The translations under genes and the position numbers were made by a program. A DNA stretch of 64,000 bases from Dyella_D sp052115385 (GTDB lineage: Bacteria > Pseudomonadota > Gammaproteobacteria > Xanthomonadales > Rhodanobacteraceae), in contig NZ_JBFRGP010000001.1 of the NCBI RefSeq assembly GCF_052115385.1, positions 558,001 to 622,000 of the forward strand, given 5' to 3'. The stretch's first letter is position 1. Each line of letters begins with the position of its first letter. The notes under the pieces were generated by a model. The model was given only the letters and a program-made list of their open reading frames with translations. It did no database searches and was not told the DNA's origin. This document shows, piece by piece, positions 42,005 through 52,877 of this stretch.

Positions 42005-43435
42005 TCAGCCCTCGCGCATCACCATCAGGCGAATCTCGGTCATATCCTCGATCGCATAGCGCACGCCTTCGCGCCCCGCGCCGGACAGCTTGATGCCGCC
42101 ATACGGCATGTTGTCCACGCGGAAGCTCGGCACGTCGTTGACGATCACGCCGCCTTGCTCCAACTCGTTCCACGCGCGCATGGCGTTGGCCAGGCTGTCG
42201 GTGAAGATGCCCGCCTGCAGGCCATAGTCGGAATCGTTGGTCATCGCGATCGCTTCATCGAGGGTCTTGAACGGCGCCAGCAGTGCGAACGGCCCGAACA
42301 CTTCCTGCCGGTTGACCTTCGCATCGCGCGAGACGTTCTCCATCAAGGTCGCTTCCAGCATCGGCCCCTTGCGCTTGCCGCCGCACAGCAGCTTGCCGCC
42401 GGCCTTGCGCGCTTCCTCGATCCAGCCATGCAACCGCTCGGCGGCCGCTTCGTCGATCATCGGCCCGAGGAAGGTTTCCTTCTTCTTCGGGTCGCCGGCT
42501 TTCAAAGCTTTGACCGCGGCGACCAGGCGCTTCTTCAATTCGTCGTACAGGCTTTCATGCACGTAGATGCGCTGCACGCTGATGCAGCTCTGGCCCGACT
42601 GATAGAACGCACCGAACACCAGCCGCTCGATCACATGATCCAGCCGCGGCTGCTGGTCCGCATCGACGATACAAGCCGCGTTGCCGCCCAGCTCCAGCGT
42701 CACCTTCTTGTGGCCGGCGCGGGTCTTCAGGTCCCAGCCGATCTGGCTGCCGGTGAAGGACAGCAGCTTGAAACGCGGGTCTTCGACCAGTGGCGACGCA
42801 TGCTTGCCGTCGAGGTTGAGGATGGAGAACGCGCCCTTGGGCAGGTCGGTCTCGGCCAGCACCTCGCCGATGATCAGCGCGCCGATCGGCGTGCGCTCGG
42901 CGGGCTTCAGCACGAACGGACAGCCGGCGGCGATCGCAGGCGCCACCTTGTGCGCCACCAGGTTGAGCGGGAAGTTGAAGGGCGTGATGAAGGACACCGG
43001 GCCCAGCGGCACGCGCTTGGTGTAGCCGTGATAGCCGTCCAGGCGCTTGGCGATTTCCAGGTTGATGGTTTCGCCATTGGTGCGCACCGCTTCTTCGGCG
43101 GCGATGGTGAAGGTCTCGATCAGGCGGGTGACTTCGCCTGCGGAATCCTTGATCGGCTTGCCCGCTTCCACGCACAGCGCGTAGGCCAGTTCGTCGCGGC
43201 GCTCGGTGAAGCGCTGCGCGCAATGCTGCAGCACCGCCTGGCGCGCCCAGGGCTTGAACTGGCGCATCGGTTCGGTGGCCTTCACCGCCGCGGCGATCGC
43301 CTGTTCCATCGCCTTCGCGTCGGGCACGGCGACGCGCGTCGCCACCTTGCCGCTGTACTTGTCCAGCACGTCCATCCATTCCTTGGAGGTCTGCGCCTTG
43401 TTGGCCAGGTAATAGGGATACTTTTTCTCAAGCAT
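42005..43435 (-). CDS. NAD(P)-dependent aldehyde dehydrogenase
   Basis: A 476-residue aldehyde dehydrogenase. The catalytic Cys is in YQSGQSCISVQRIYVH, the general-base Glu in KVTLELGGNAACIVD, and the cofactor-binding motif near FNFPLNLVAHKVAPAIAAGC. The family oxidises aldehydes to acids; the GPVSFITPFNFPLN form resembles glyceraldehyde-3-phosphate- or succinate-semialdehyde-type members but does not settle the substrate. It begins 13 bases after the stop of the acetolactate-synthase-like gene, so the two form an operon. Confidence 0.92.
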   Translation of the reverse strand: MLEKKYPYYLANKAQTSKEWMDVLDKYSGKVATRVAVPDAKAMEQAIAAAVKATEPMRQFKPWARQAVLQHCAQRFTERRDELAYALCVEAGKPIKDSAGEVTRLIETFTIAAEEAVRTNGETINLEIAKRLDGYHGYTKRVPLGPVSFITPFNFPLNLVAHKVAPAIAAGCPFVLKPAERTPIGALIIGEVLAETDLPKGAFSILNLDGKHASPLVEDPRFKLLSFTGSQIGWDLKTRAGHKKVTLELGGNAACIVDADQQPRLDHVIERLVFGAFYQSGQSCISVQRIYVHESLYDELKKRLVAAVKALKAGDPKKKETFLGPMIDEAAAERLHGWIEEARKAGGKLLCGGKRKGPMLEATLMENVSRDAKVNRQEVFGPFALLAPFKTLDEAIAMTNDSDYGLQAGIFTDSLANAMRAWNELEQGGVIVNDVPSFRVDNMPYGGIKLSGAGREGVRYAIEDMTEIRLMVMREG

Positions 43436-43448
43436 GAAGGCGCTCCGG

Positions 43449-45092
43449 TCACACCGCCGCGCTGAGGCGGCGGATCTCTTCGTTGAGGATGCGGTGGTTG
43501 TCGCTGTAGTCGATGGCCAGGTCGATCAGGTGCACGCCGCCCTGTTCGAACGCGCGCTGCAAGGTGGGCAGGAAGGCATCGGCGCTTTCCGGCCGGTGGC
43601 CGTGCGCGCCGTGCGCTTCGGCGAACTTGACGAAGTCCGGGTTGCTGAATTGCATGCCGAAGTCGGCGTAGCCCATCTCCGCCTGCTTCCAGCGGATCAT
43701 GCCGTAGGCGTCGTCGCGCAGCAGCAGGATCACCAGGTCCATCTTCAGGCGCACCGCGGTTTCCAGCTCCTGCGCATTCATCATGAAACCGCCGTCGCCG
43801 CAGATCGCCAGCACCTTGCGCTCCGGATACACCAGCTTGGCCGCCATCGCCGAGGGCAGGCCGGCGCCCATGGTGGCGAGCGCGTTGTCCAGCAGCACGG
43901 TGTTGGGCTGGCGGGCGCGGTAGTAGCGCGCGTACCAGATCTTGTACATGCCGTTGTCCAGGCACAGCACGGCATCGTCCGGCATGTAGCGGCGCGTATC
44001 GGCCACCAGGCGCACCGGATGGATCGGGAAGCGCGGGTCGTTCTCGTGTTCGGCGAGTTGAAGATGGAAGGCTTCGCGCACCTTGTCGAAGTACTTGAAG
44101 TTCCAGTGTGCTTGCCGCGTCAGCGCGTCGGTCAGGCGTTCGACCGTGTGCGCGATGTCGCCCACCACTTCGATCTGCGGGAAGTAGACCGTGTCCACTT
44201 CGGCGGAAGAGAAGTTGATGTGGATAACGGTGCGCCGGCCCTTGTGCATGAAGAACGGCGGCTTCTCCACCACGTCGTGGCCGACGTTGACGATCACGTC
44301 GGCGGCGTCGATCGCGCGATGCACGAAGTCGCCGTCGGAGAGCGCGGCGTTGCCCAGCCACAGCGGGTGATCCTCGTCGACCACGCCCTTGCCCATCTGG
44401 GTGGTGAAGAACGGGATGCCGAGCTTGTCGATAAAGGCGCGCAGGGCCGCCGCGGTGCGCTGGCGGTTGGCGGCGGCGCCGATCATCAGGATCGGGTGCC
44501 TGGCCGAGGTGATCGCCTCGCCGGCCTGCACCAGCGCGGCGTCGTCCGGCGAGGGGCGGCGCGCGTATTCGGTGGGCAGCAGGATCGCTTCGTCCACTTC
44601 GTCGCGGGCGATGTCCTCCGGCAGTTCCAGGTGCACGGCGCCGGGGCGTTCCTCTTCGGCGCGGCGGAATGCTTCGCGCACGCGCGCGGGGATGGTCGGC
44701 GCGGAGACGATCTGCCGCGTGTACTTGGTCAGCGGCTGCATCATGTCGACCACGTCGACCAGCTGGAACAGGCCCTGCTTGTGCGTGCGGATCGGTTTCT
44801 GGCCGGTGATCATCAGCATCGGCATGGCGCCGAGCTGGGCGTAGGCAGCGGCCGTGACCAGGTTGGTGGCGCCGGGGCCGAGGGTGGACAGCGCGACGCC
44901 GGTTTCGCCGGTGAGCCGGCCCCAGGTGGCGGCCATGAAGCCGGCGGCCTGCTCGTGGCGGGTGACGATCAGTTCGATCTGGGAGTTGCGCAGGGATTCG
45001 ACGAAGTCGAGGTTTTCTTCGCCGGGGACGCCGAAGATTCTACGGACGCCTTCGGCTTCGAGGGCTTTGACGAACAACGCAGCAGCTTTCAT
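43449..45092 (-). CDS. Acetolactate synthase-like thiamine diphosphate enzyme
   Basis: A 547-residue TPP enzyme. The activating Glu is in IVTRHEQAAGFMAATWGRLT, the central domain includes GHDVVEKPP, and the cofactor domain has ICGDGGFMMNAQELETAVRL. In the TPP/Mg motif the usual GDG...NN pair ends instead in LLLRDDAYGMIRWKQ, with Asp where Asn is normal. No regulatory small subunit (ilvN) is adjacent. It resembles catabolic AlsS-type and related enzymes that accompany aldehyde dehydrogenases, so it may make acetolactate or act on another 2-oxo acid. Start ATG at 45092 (MKAAALFVKALE); MERQC or a TTG further upstream are alternatives. Confidence 0.82.
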   Translation of the reverse strand: MKAAALFVKALEAEGVRRIFGVPGEENLDFVESLRNSQIELIVTRHEQAAGFMAATWGRLTGETGVALSTLGPGATNLVTAAAYAQLGAMPMLMITGQKPIRTHKQGLFQLVDVVDMMQPLTKYTRQIVSAPTIPARVREAFRRAEEERPGAVHLELPEDIARDEVDEAILLPTEYARRPSPDDAALVQAGEAITSARHPILMIGAAANRQRTAAALRAFIDKLGIPFFTTQMGKGVVDEDHPLWLGNAALSDGDFVHRAIDAADVIVNVGHDVVEKPPFFMHKGRRTVIHINFSSAEVDTVYFPQIEVVGDIAHTVERLTDALTRQAHWNFKYFDKVREAFHLQLAEHENDPRFPIHPVRLVADTRRYMPDDAVLCLDNGMYKIWYARYYRARQPNTVLLDNALATMGAGLPSAMAAKLVYPERKVLAICGDGGFMMNAQELETAVRLKMDLVILLLRDDAYGMIRWKQAEMGYADFGMQFSNPDFVKFAEAHGAHGHRPESADAFLPTLQRAFEQGGVHLIDLAIDYSDNHRILNEEIRRLSAAV

Positions 45093-45218
45093 GCATTGGC
45101 GTTCCATCGGGAGATGGCCGGGCAGGATGCGCTCGTTGTCGTTCAAAAGGTGTGAGGTGGGGGGCTGTCGCTTAGACGAATTGTGGTGGGCTGTTATTCG
45201 ATCAACCGGCCCGTGCGC

Positions 45219-46568
45219 TTACGGCTCGTTGCGCAGCTTCAATTCGCCATCCGCCAGCTTTGCCCGCACGCGTGCATCCGGCGCCACGTTGGAGGCAGTG
45301 CGGATCACGCGCCCCTGTTCGTCGAACAGGATCGCGTAGCCGCGTTCGAGGGTGGCGAGGGGGCTGATGGCGTGCAGGGCGCGACCGGTCTGAGCGAGGC
45401 TGGCGCGGTGGCGTTCGAGGACGCGCGCAATGGCCTGGTGCAGGCGGCGTTCCTGTTGCGCCAACTGTTGCGTGTAAAGCGGCAGTCGTTGGCGCGGATG
45501 CTGGGTGAGCAGGCGGGCGTGCTTGCGTTCCAGTGCGCGGCTGTCTTCGCGCAGGGTTTCGCGCATGGCGGCGCTGAGGCGGTGGCGCAGGTGGGCCAGG
45601 CGTTCGCGGTCGCGCAGCAGGCGGGCTTGGGGGCGTTGGGCTTGCAGGCGGGCGAGCAGGTGGTCGGTGCGTTGGATCAGGGCCTGCAGGCGGCGTTGTT
45701 GCAAGGTTGCCAGGCGCTGGCGCAACTGGCGCAGGTGGCGGTCGATAGATTGGGCGTCGGGGACCAGCAGTTCCGCGGCGGCCGAGGGGGTGGGGGCGCG
45801 CAGGTCGGCGACGAAGTCGGCGATGCTGAAATCCACTTCGTGGCCCACCGCCGACACCACCGGCACGGCGCTGGCGTGCACGGCGCGGGCGACCTGTTCG
45901 TCGTTGAAGGCCCACAGGTCTTCCAGCGAGCCGCCGCCGCGGGTCAGCAGGAGCACGTCGTAGCGGCCGCTGGCGGAGGCGCGGCGCAGCATCGAGACGA
46001 TCGCCGGCGGGGCTTCGCGGCCTTGCACCGGCACCGGCAGCACGTCGACTTCGGCCAGCGGCCAGCGGCGCGACATCACGCTCAGCACGTCGCGCACGGC
46101 GGCGCCGGTGGCCGAGGTGATCACGCCGATGCGGCGGGCGAAGGCGGGCAGGGGGCGTTTGCGCGAGCGGTCGAACAGGCCTTCGGCGTCGAGCCGGGCC
46201 TTGAGCTGTTCGAACTCGCGCTGCAGCGCGCCTTCGCCGGCCGGTTCCATATGTTCGGCGACGAGCTGGAACTCGCCGCGCGGTTCGTACAGGCCGACCC
46301 GGGCGCGCACCAGCACGTGGGTGCCGTCGACGGGACGGAAGCGCAGCGAGGCAGCCTTGGGGCGGAACATCGCGCAACGCACCTGGGCGTTGGCATCTTT
46401 CAGGGTGAAGTACAGGTGCCCGGAGGCCGGCCGCGCCACGTTGGACAGCTCGCCCTCGATCCACACCAGCGGCAGCGCATCCTCCAGCAGGTCGCGCACC
46501 AGCCGGTTGAGCGAGCTCGGCGTGAGGATGTGCCGCGAGGGCGGCGAGGGAGCGTCGGGGGCGTGCAT
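45219..46568 (-). CDS. xseA: Exodeoxyribonuclease VII large subunit
   Basis: A 449-residue subunit of the nuclease that degrades single-stranded DNA to oligonucleotides. The N-terminal OB fold (LVWIEGELSNVARPASGHLY) is followed by the conserved IGVITSATGAAVRDVLSVMS, the box LLLTRGGGSLEDLWAFND, and PVVSAVGHEVDFSIADFVAD. A long coiled-coil region rich in Arg, Leu and Gln follows, then the C-terminal LERGYAILFDEQGRVIRTAS. The small subunit xseB is not in the window. Codon use in its 3' part differs from its 5' part (more G- and T-ending codons). Confidence 0.95.
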   Translation of the reverse strand: MHAPDAPSPPSRHILTPSSLNRLVRDLLEDALPLVWIEGELSNVARPASGHLYFTLKDANAQVRCAMFRPKAASLRFRPVDGTHVLVRARVGLYEPRGEFQLVAEHMEPAGEGALQREFEQLKARLDAEGLFDRSRKRPLPAFARRIGVITSATGAAVRDVLSVMSRRWPLAEVDVLPVPVQGREAPPAIVSMLRRASASGRYDVLLLTRGGGSLEDLWAFNDEQVARAVHASAVPVVSAVGHEVDFSIADFVADLRAPTPSAAAELLVPDAQSIDRHLRQLRQRLATLQQRRLQALIQRTDHLLARLQAQRPQARLLRDRERLAHLRHRLSAAMRETLREDSRALERKHARLLTQHPRQRLPLYTQQLAQQERRLHQAIARVLERHRASLAQTGRALHAISPLATLERGYAILFDEQGRVIRTASNVAPDARVRAKLADGELKLRNEP

Positions 46569-46631
46569 GGAAAGCGGGAGACTAGCGCACGAACCGCAGG
46601 GCTGTCATGGGGTTGCCGGAAAGTGTTGAGG

Positions 46632-46710
46632 CGTAGGTTGGGGTGAGCCGCAGGCGAACCCCAAAGGTGCGACAACGTTGGGGTTCGCCTGTGGCTCACC
46701 CCAACCTACG
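46632..46710. repeat. Palindromic repeat family A, copy 6
   Basis: The shortest copy, with a 10-12-base spacer. The right arm differs from the left by one base (GTGG for GCGG). It lies between the xseA start and the stop of the cardiolipin synthase gene, both on the minus strand, 6 bases after the latter. Confidence 0.95.
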
Positions 46711-46715
46711 CCAGT

Positions 46716-48170
<1,455 letters not shown>

Positions 48171-48286
48171 GCCGGCAGTGTAGGGCATGGCCTGTGACCG
48201 CCACGGTGAGTGCAGCTGGCCCGAGTGAAGGCGGCATGAAGCGAGGCGATGCAGCATGCGCCGCGTTTCTGGCATGCTCCGCGCCC

Positions 48287-50242
48287 ATGACGCCCGAGCA
48301 ACGTCGTACCGACACGGAAGCCTGTGCACGGCAGATCGCCGAACGGCTGGGGCCCGATCTGCGCATCGCCGCGCCGCTCGGCTTGGGCAAGCCGCATGGG
48401 CTGCTCAACGCGCTGTACCGGCTGACCCAGGCCGACGGCTCGCGCTCGATGACGCTGTACACCGCCTTGTCGCTGACCCGCCCGCGGCCGCAGCCGGGCC
48501 TGGAAGAGCGCTTCGCCAAACCCTTTCTCGACCGCCATTTCGGCCTCGACGCGGAAGACCCGCAATACGCGCTGGACCAGGCGCGCAATGCCTTGCCGCC
48601 GAACGTGGCGGTGCACGAGTTCTACATGCAGTCCGGCGCGCTGCTGCAATCGGGCAGCGCGCAGCGCAACTACATCAGCCAGAACTACACGCACGTCGCG
48701 CGCGACCTGGTGGTGCAGGACATCAACCTGCTGGTGCAGCTGGTGGCGCGCCGCGAGACGCCGGAAGGCGTGCGCTACAGCCTGTCGTGCAACCCGGACC
48801 TGACCCTGGATTTCCTCGACCAGGCCAAGGCCGCCGGCCGGCCGCGGCCGCTGTGCGTCGCCGTGGTGCATCCGGACCTGCCTTATCTCAGCGGCCATGC
48901 CGAAGTGCCGGAAAGTTTCTTCGACCTGGAACTGCAACCGGAAACCAGCACGCCGCTGTTCGCCCTGCCGCGCCAGCCGGTGGACTTGGCCGAATACGCG
49001 CTGGGCCTGCACGCCAGCGCATTGGTGAAGGATGGCGGTTGCCTGCAGATCGGCATCGGCGCGCTGTCCGACGCACTGGTGCATGCGCTGCTGCTGCGCC
49101 AGCGCGACAACGTGCACTGGCGCCGCGCGCTGGTGGCGCTGGACCCGCGCGGCGCCACCCACGCGCTGGCCGCGCGCTTCGGCGGCCTGGCACCGTTCGA
49201 CACTGGCCTGTACGGCGCCAGCGAAATGGTGATGGACGGTTTCATGCATCTGCAGCGCGGCGGCATCCTGCGGCGGCGCAGCTGGGACAACCTGGGCTTG
49301 GAGCGCGCGGCGGCGGCGGGGCGGCTGGCGGCGGAAACGCCCGGCGGACATTACCTGCGCGGCGCGTTCTTTCTCGGCACGCGCGAGTTGTACCGCTGGC
49401 TGGATGAAACCGAGGCGGCCGATCCCGACGCGATCGACATGTGCCGCGTCTCCAACGTCAACCAGCTATATGGCAACCACCAGGCGCTGGCCTCGCTGCA
49501 GCGGCGCGGCGCGCGCTTCTTCAACACCTGCATGATGGCGACCCTGCTGGGTTCGGCAGTGTCGGACGGATTGGAAGACGGCCGCGTGGTCAGCGGCGTG
49601 GGCGGGCAGTACAACTTCGTGGCGATGGCGCACGAACTGCCGGACGGCCGCTCGGCCCTGCTGCTGCGCGCCACCCGCAAGGTGCGCGGCACGGTGGAGA
49701 CCAATATCCGTTTCAACTACGGCTACTGCACCATTCCGCGGCACCTGCGCGACCTGTTCGTCACCGAATACGGCGTGGCCGACCTGCGCGGCAAGTCCGA
49801 CAACGAATGCGTGGAAGCGATGCTGGCGATCAGCGATGCGCGCTTTCTCGATGCCTTGTGCGCGGAGGCCAAGGCGGCCGGCAAGCTCTCGCCGGATTTC
49901 CAGATACCCGGCAAGTGGCGGCTCAATACGCCGGAACATCTGCGCGAGATGCTGGCGCCGATGGAGCGCAAGGGTTTGTTTCCGGCGTTCCCGTTCGGCA
50001 GCGATTTCACCGAGGTGGAGCAGCGGCTGGTGCCGGCGCTGGGCTGGTTGAAGTCCAGGATGGGATCGTGGCGCGGGCGCTGGGATCTGCTGCGCGCCCT
50101 GTTCCGTCCGGGCGAGCCGGCGCACGGCGAGGACGAGGCGCTGGTGCGGATGGAGCTGGTCGGGCAGGGCAGTCTGCAGGAGCGCGTGCTGCGGCGGCTG
50201 GTGGCGGTGGCCTTGCGGAAAACGGCACGCAAGCCGGGTTGA
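48287..50242 (+). CDS. Acetyl-CoA hydrolase/transferase family protein
   Basis: A 651-residue CoA-transferase-superfamily protein. Signatures: LQIGIGALSDALVHALLLRQ (CoA-binding loop) and TEYGVADLRGKSDNECVEAML with the likely active Glu in VTEYG, plus VSGVGGQYNFVAMAHEL. It is longer than usual family members (~500), with extra segments in the middle and a C-terminal ~100 residues not typical of the family. It may exchange CoA between acetate or other short acids. It occupies the position before folC. Its TGA stop is inside a repeat. Confidence 0.82.
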   Translation: MTPEQRRTDTEACARQIAERLGPDLRIAAPLGLGKPHGLLNALYRLTQADGSRSMTLYTALSLTRPRPQPGLEERFAKPFLDRHFGLDAEDPQYALDQARNALPPNVAVHEFYMQSGALLQSGSAQRNYISQNYTHVARDLVVQDINLLVQLVARRETPEGVRYSLSCNPDLTLDFLDQAKAAGRPRPLCVAVVHPDLPYLSGHAEVPESFFDLELQPETSTPLFALPRQPVDLAEYALGLHASALVKDGGCLQIGIGALSDALVHALLLRQRDNVHWRRALVALDPRGATHALAARFGGLAPFDTGLYGASEMVMDGFMHLQRGGILRRRSWDNLGLERAAAAGRLAAETPGGHYLRGAFFLGTRELYRWLDETEAADPDAIDMCRVSNVNQLYGNHQALASLQRRGARFFNTCMMATLLGSAVSDGLEDGRVVSGVGGQYNFVAMAHELPDGRSALLLRATRKVRGTVETNIRFNYGYCTIPRHLRDLFVTEYGVADLRGKSDNECVEAMLAISDARFLDALCAEAKAAGKLSPDFQIPGKWRLNTPEHLREMLAPMERKGLFPAFPFGSDFTEVEQRLVPALGWLKSRMGSWRGRWDLLRALFRPGEPAHGEDEALVRMELVGQGSLQERVLRRLVAVALRKTARKPG

Positions 50243-50329
50243 GCGCAGCGAACCGCGACATGCCGCCCGCCGCGCGAGGCCGCCGCGCGAGGCCGCTTGG
50301 GGTTCGCTGCGCTCACCCCAAGCTAGGCG
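50236..50329. repeat. Palindromic repeat family A, copy 7
   Basis: The left arm is GGGTTGAGCGCAGCGAACC and the right arm GGTTCGCTGCGCTCACCCCA then AGCTAGGCG. The arms match each other but differ from the other copies in the CGCAGCGAACC core. The spacer has a 13-base tandem duplication (CGCGCGAGGCCGC twice). It provides the stop of the preceding gene. Confidence 0.9.
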
Positions 50330-50404
50330 TTACTCTCTTGCGCCCGAATGCCGGCACCGGTTCGCTCTATGTCCTCCACCGAATCCCTGAGCGGGAACCC
50401 CCGC

Positions 50405-51676
50405 ATGTCGCGCACGCTGGCCGAGTGGCTGAGCTATCAGGAAGGCGTCAACCCGCGCAGCATCGAGCTGGGCCTGGATCGCGTGCGCGAAGTGTGGCGG
50501 CGCATGGGCGCGCCGGCGCCGGCGCGTTGGATCGTCACCGTCGGCGGCACCAACGGCAAGGGCTCCACCGTGGCCATGCTCGAAGCGATGCTGCGCGCCG
50601 CCGGCCGCCGCGTGGGCTGCTACACCTCGCCGCATCTGCTGCGCTACAACGAGCGCATCCGCATCGAGGGCCAGGACGCGGATGACCAGGCGCTGGTGGA
50701 CAGCTTCGAGCGCATCGAGGCGGCGCGCGGCGAGATTGCGCTGACCTATTTCGAATTCGGCACGCTGGCGGCACTGGATCTGTTCGCGCGCGCCGAGCTG
50801 GACGCGGCGGTGCTGGAAGTGGGCCTGGGTGGACGGCTCGATGCGATCAATATCGTTGACGCCGACGTGGCGGTGATCACCACCGTCGACCTCGACCATA
50901 TGGACTGGCTGGGCAACGACCGCGACAGCATCGGCCGCGAGAAAGCGGGGATCGCGCGCGACGGGCGCCCAGCGATCGTCGGCGAGCGTGCACCGCCGGC
51001 AGGTTTGCTGGATGCGCTGGCCGCGCTCGGTGCGCAGGTGGAGCGGGCCGGCCTGGATTTCGCGGTGGAACGCGGTGCGCACGGCTGGACGTGGCGCCAT
51101 CGCGACGGCACCGTGTTCGAGCTGCCCGACCCCGCGCTGGCCGCACCCGTGCAATACGCCAATGCCGCCGCGGCGATCGCCGCGCTGCACGCATCGCGCG
51201 GCGCCAACGCGCCCATTCCGGCAGCGCAACTGGCCGCCGCGGCCGCGGCGGGCGTGAAGAGCGCCACCGTCGCCGCGCGGCTGCAGGCGCTGGGCGGCGA
51301 TCCGGCGCTGATCGTTGACGTCGGCCACAACCCGCAGGCCGCGCGCGCGCTGGCCGAATGGCTGGATGCCCATCCTGGCGGACGCGTGCATGCGGTGTAC
51401 GGCGCGCTGGCGGACAAGGACGTGGGCGGCGTGATCGCCGCGCTGGGCGAGCGCATCGGGCACTGGCATCTGGCGGGTCTGGAGCGCGACACGCCGCGTG
51501 GCCTGCCGGCACAGGCGCTGCGCAAGGAATTGCAGCAGGCGCTGCCGGACGCCACCTTCGATCTTCACGCCGACGTGCATGGCGCACTCGCCGCAGCGCG
51601 TGCGGGGGCGCTGCCCGGCGAGCGGATCCTGGCCTTCGGCTCGTTCTTCGTCGCCGCGGCGGTGCTGCAGAACTGA
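50405..51676 (+). CDS. folC: Bifunctional folylpolyglutamate/dihydrofolate synthase
   Basis: A 423-residue ligase adding glutamates to folates and making dihydrofolate from dihydropteroate. The P-loop is VTVGGTNGKGSTVAMLEAML, followed by YTSPHLLRYNERIRI, the ligase box DLDHMDWLGNDRDSIGREKA and the C-terminal DVGHNPQAARALAEWL. MSRTLAEWL at 50405 gives the usual start; two in-frame ATGs upstream (50348 and 50369) add up to 19 residues and neither has a clear ribosome site. It is followed by the conserved SPOR-cvpA-purF series. Confidence 0.94.
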   Translation: MSRTLAEWLSYQEGVNPRSIELGLDRVREVWRRMGAPAPARWIVTVGGTNGKGSTVAMLEAMLRAAGRRVGCYTSPHLLRYNERIRIEGQDADDQALVDSFERIEAARGEIALTYFEFGTLAALDLFARAELDAAVLEVGLGGRLDAINIVDADVAVITTVDLDHMDWLGNDRDSIGREKAGIARDGRPAIVGERAPPAGLLDALAALGAQVERAGLDFAVERGAHGWTWRHRDGTVFELPDPALAAPVQYANAAAAIAALHASRGANAPIPAAQLAAAAAAGVKSATVAARLQALGGDPALIVDVGHNPQAARALAEWLDAHPGGRVHAVYGALADKDVGGVIAALGERIGHWHLAGLERDTPRGLPAQALRKELQQALPDATFDLHADVHGALAAARAGALPGERILAFGSFFVAAAVLQN

Positions 51677-51739
51677 ACGCGCGGCGCGCGCCCCGGAACG
51701 GTCATCGCGGCGCTCGCATGGGGGATCGCCGACGTCAGG

Positions 51740-51745
51740 TATAAT
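51740..51745 (+). promoter_or_regulatory. Perfect -10 box before the SPOR protein
   Basis: TATAAT lies 50 bases upstream of the TTG start, about 60 bases after the folC stop, so the SPOR-cvpA-purF run may have its own start site. The expected -35 position (around 51717) shows no good match. Confidence 0.5.
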
Positions 51746-51789
51746 CTCGCCGTTTGGTGTTTGCGCTTTTTGCTGCCTTGGAGCCTGTC

Positions 51790-52857
51790 TTGAAAACACG
51801 TCTGCTGGGTGCCGCCGTCCTGTTCGCGCTGGCGGTTCTGTTCGTGCCGATGTTCTTTTCCAGCACGCCGCCAAGCACCGGTGGCGACGAAACGGTCAGC
51901 CTGGCCATCCCGCCGGCCCCGGACCGCGACCTGCAGACGCGCACCATGAGCCTGACCCCGGGCGCCGCCCCGGCCGGCAGCGCCGCGCCGGCTCCGGCCG
52001 CCTCGGCCGCCGGGCAGGCCGCTACCCCGGCTGCCGGCGACAAGCTGGCCACGGTGGAGATCGGTTCCAACCGTCCGCGCGACGTCGAGACCGACCCGGC
52101 CGCCGGCCAGCCGCCCGCGCCGACCACGGTCACCCGCCCGGGCTCGCCCGGCCAGCCGGTGATCCCGAACCAGGCCGCCGCGCCGGCGCCCAAGCCGGCC
52201 GCACAGCAGCCGGTGATTCCCGCGCAGACCAAGCCCGTCGCCGCCCCGCCAGCCCCCGCCGCCGAGCTGCCGGCCGCGACCGCGGCGCACGGCCGCTTCA
52301 CGCTCAATCTCAGCGCCTACGCCTCCTCTGCCAGCGCGCAAAGCTTGCTGCAGCGCGTGCGCGCCCTGGGTTATCCGGTGGCGAGCCGGCCGCTGAACCA
52401 GGCCGGCAAGCAGCTGACCCTGGTCACCGCCGGCCCGTTCGATACCCGTGCCGCCGCCGAAGCGGCGCGCCTGAAGATCACCCAGAGCATCCCCGGCGCG
52501 CCGGCCCGCCTCGAAGGCAGCGCCAGCACGCCCGCGCAGGACGACGCGCCGGCTGCCGCGGCCGCCCCGGCGCCCAGCGCCGCCAAGCCGGCCGCCACCG
52601 CTGCTGCCACCACCGCCCGCGCGGGCGGCTGGGCGGTGCAGGTCGCCGCGATGGGCAGCCAGGCCGACGCCACCGCGCTGCGCGACAAGCTGCGTTCGAA
52701 CGGCTTCGACGGCTACGTGGACACGGTCAACGCCAGCGGCAAGCAGCTGTGGCGCGTGCGCGCCGGCCCGCAGACCCAGCGCGACGATGCGCTGCGCGTG
52801 CGCGACCAGATCAAGAGCAAGCTCGGCCTCGCCGGCAACGTCGTCTCCGCGCCCTGA
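51790..52857 (+). CDS. SPOR-domain membrane protein (DedD-like), with two SPOR domains
   Basis: A 355-residue inner-membrane protein. The N-terminal helix is RLLGAAVLFALAVLFVPMFF; a long Pro/Ala-rich periplasmic spacer follows (~30-155). Two similar SPOR-type units come next: one from HGRFTLNLSAYASSASAQSL to LVTAGPFDTRAAAEA, and one from GGWAVQVAAMGSQADATALR to RVRAGPQTQRDDALRV. DedD has one. SPOR domains bind denuded glycan strands at the division septum. The start is TTG (KTRLLGAAV) after GGAG; ATG or GTG alternatives upstream would break the anchor. It sits between folC and cvpA as in many proteobacteria. Confidence 0.85.
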   Translation: MKTRLLGAAVLFALAVLFVPMFFSSTPPSTGGDETVSLAIPPAPDRDLQTRTMSLTPGAAPAGSAAPAPAASAAGQAATPAAGDKLATVEIGSNRPRDVETDPAAGQPPAPTTVTRPGSPGQPVIPNQAAAPAPKPAAQQPVIPAQTKPVAAPPAPAAELPAATAAHGRFTLNLSAYASSASAQSLLQRVRALGYPVASRPLNQAGKQLTLVTAGPFDTRAAAEAARLKITQSIPGAPARLEGSASTPAQDDAPAAAAAPAPSAAKPAATAAATTARAGGWAVQVAAMGSQADATALRDKLRSNGFDGYVDTVNASGKQLWRVRAGPQTQRDDALRVRDQIKSKLGLAGNVVSAP

Positions 52858-52877
52858 GCATCGAGACCGGCACCGCC

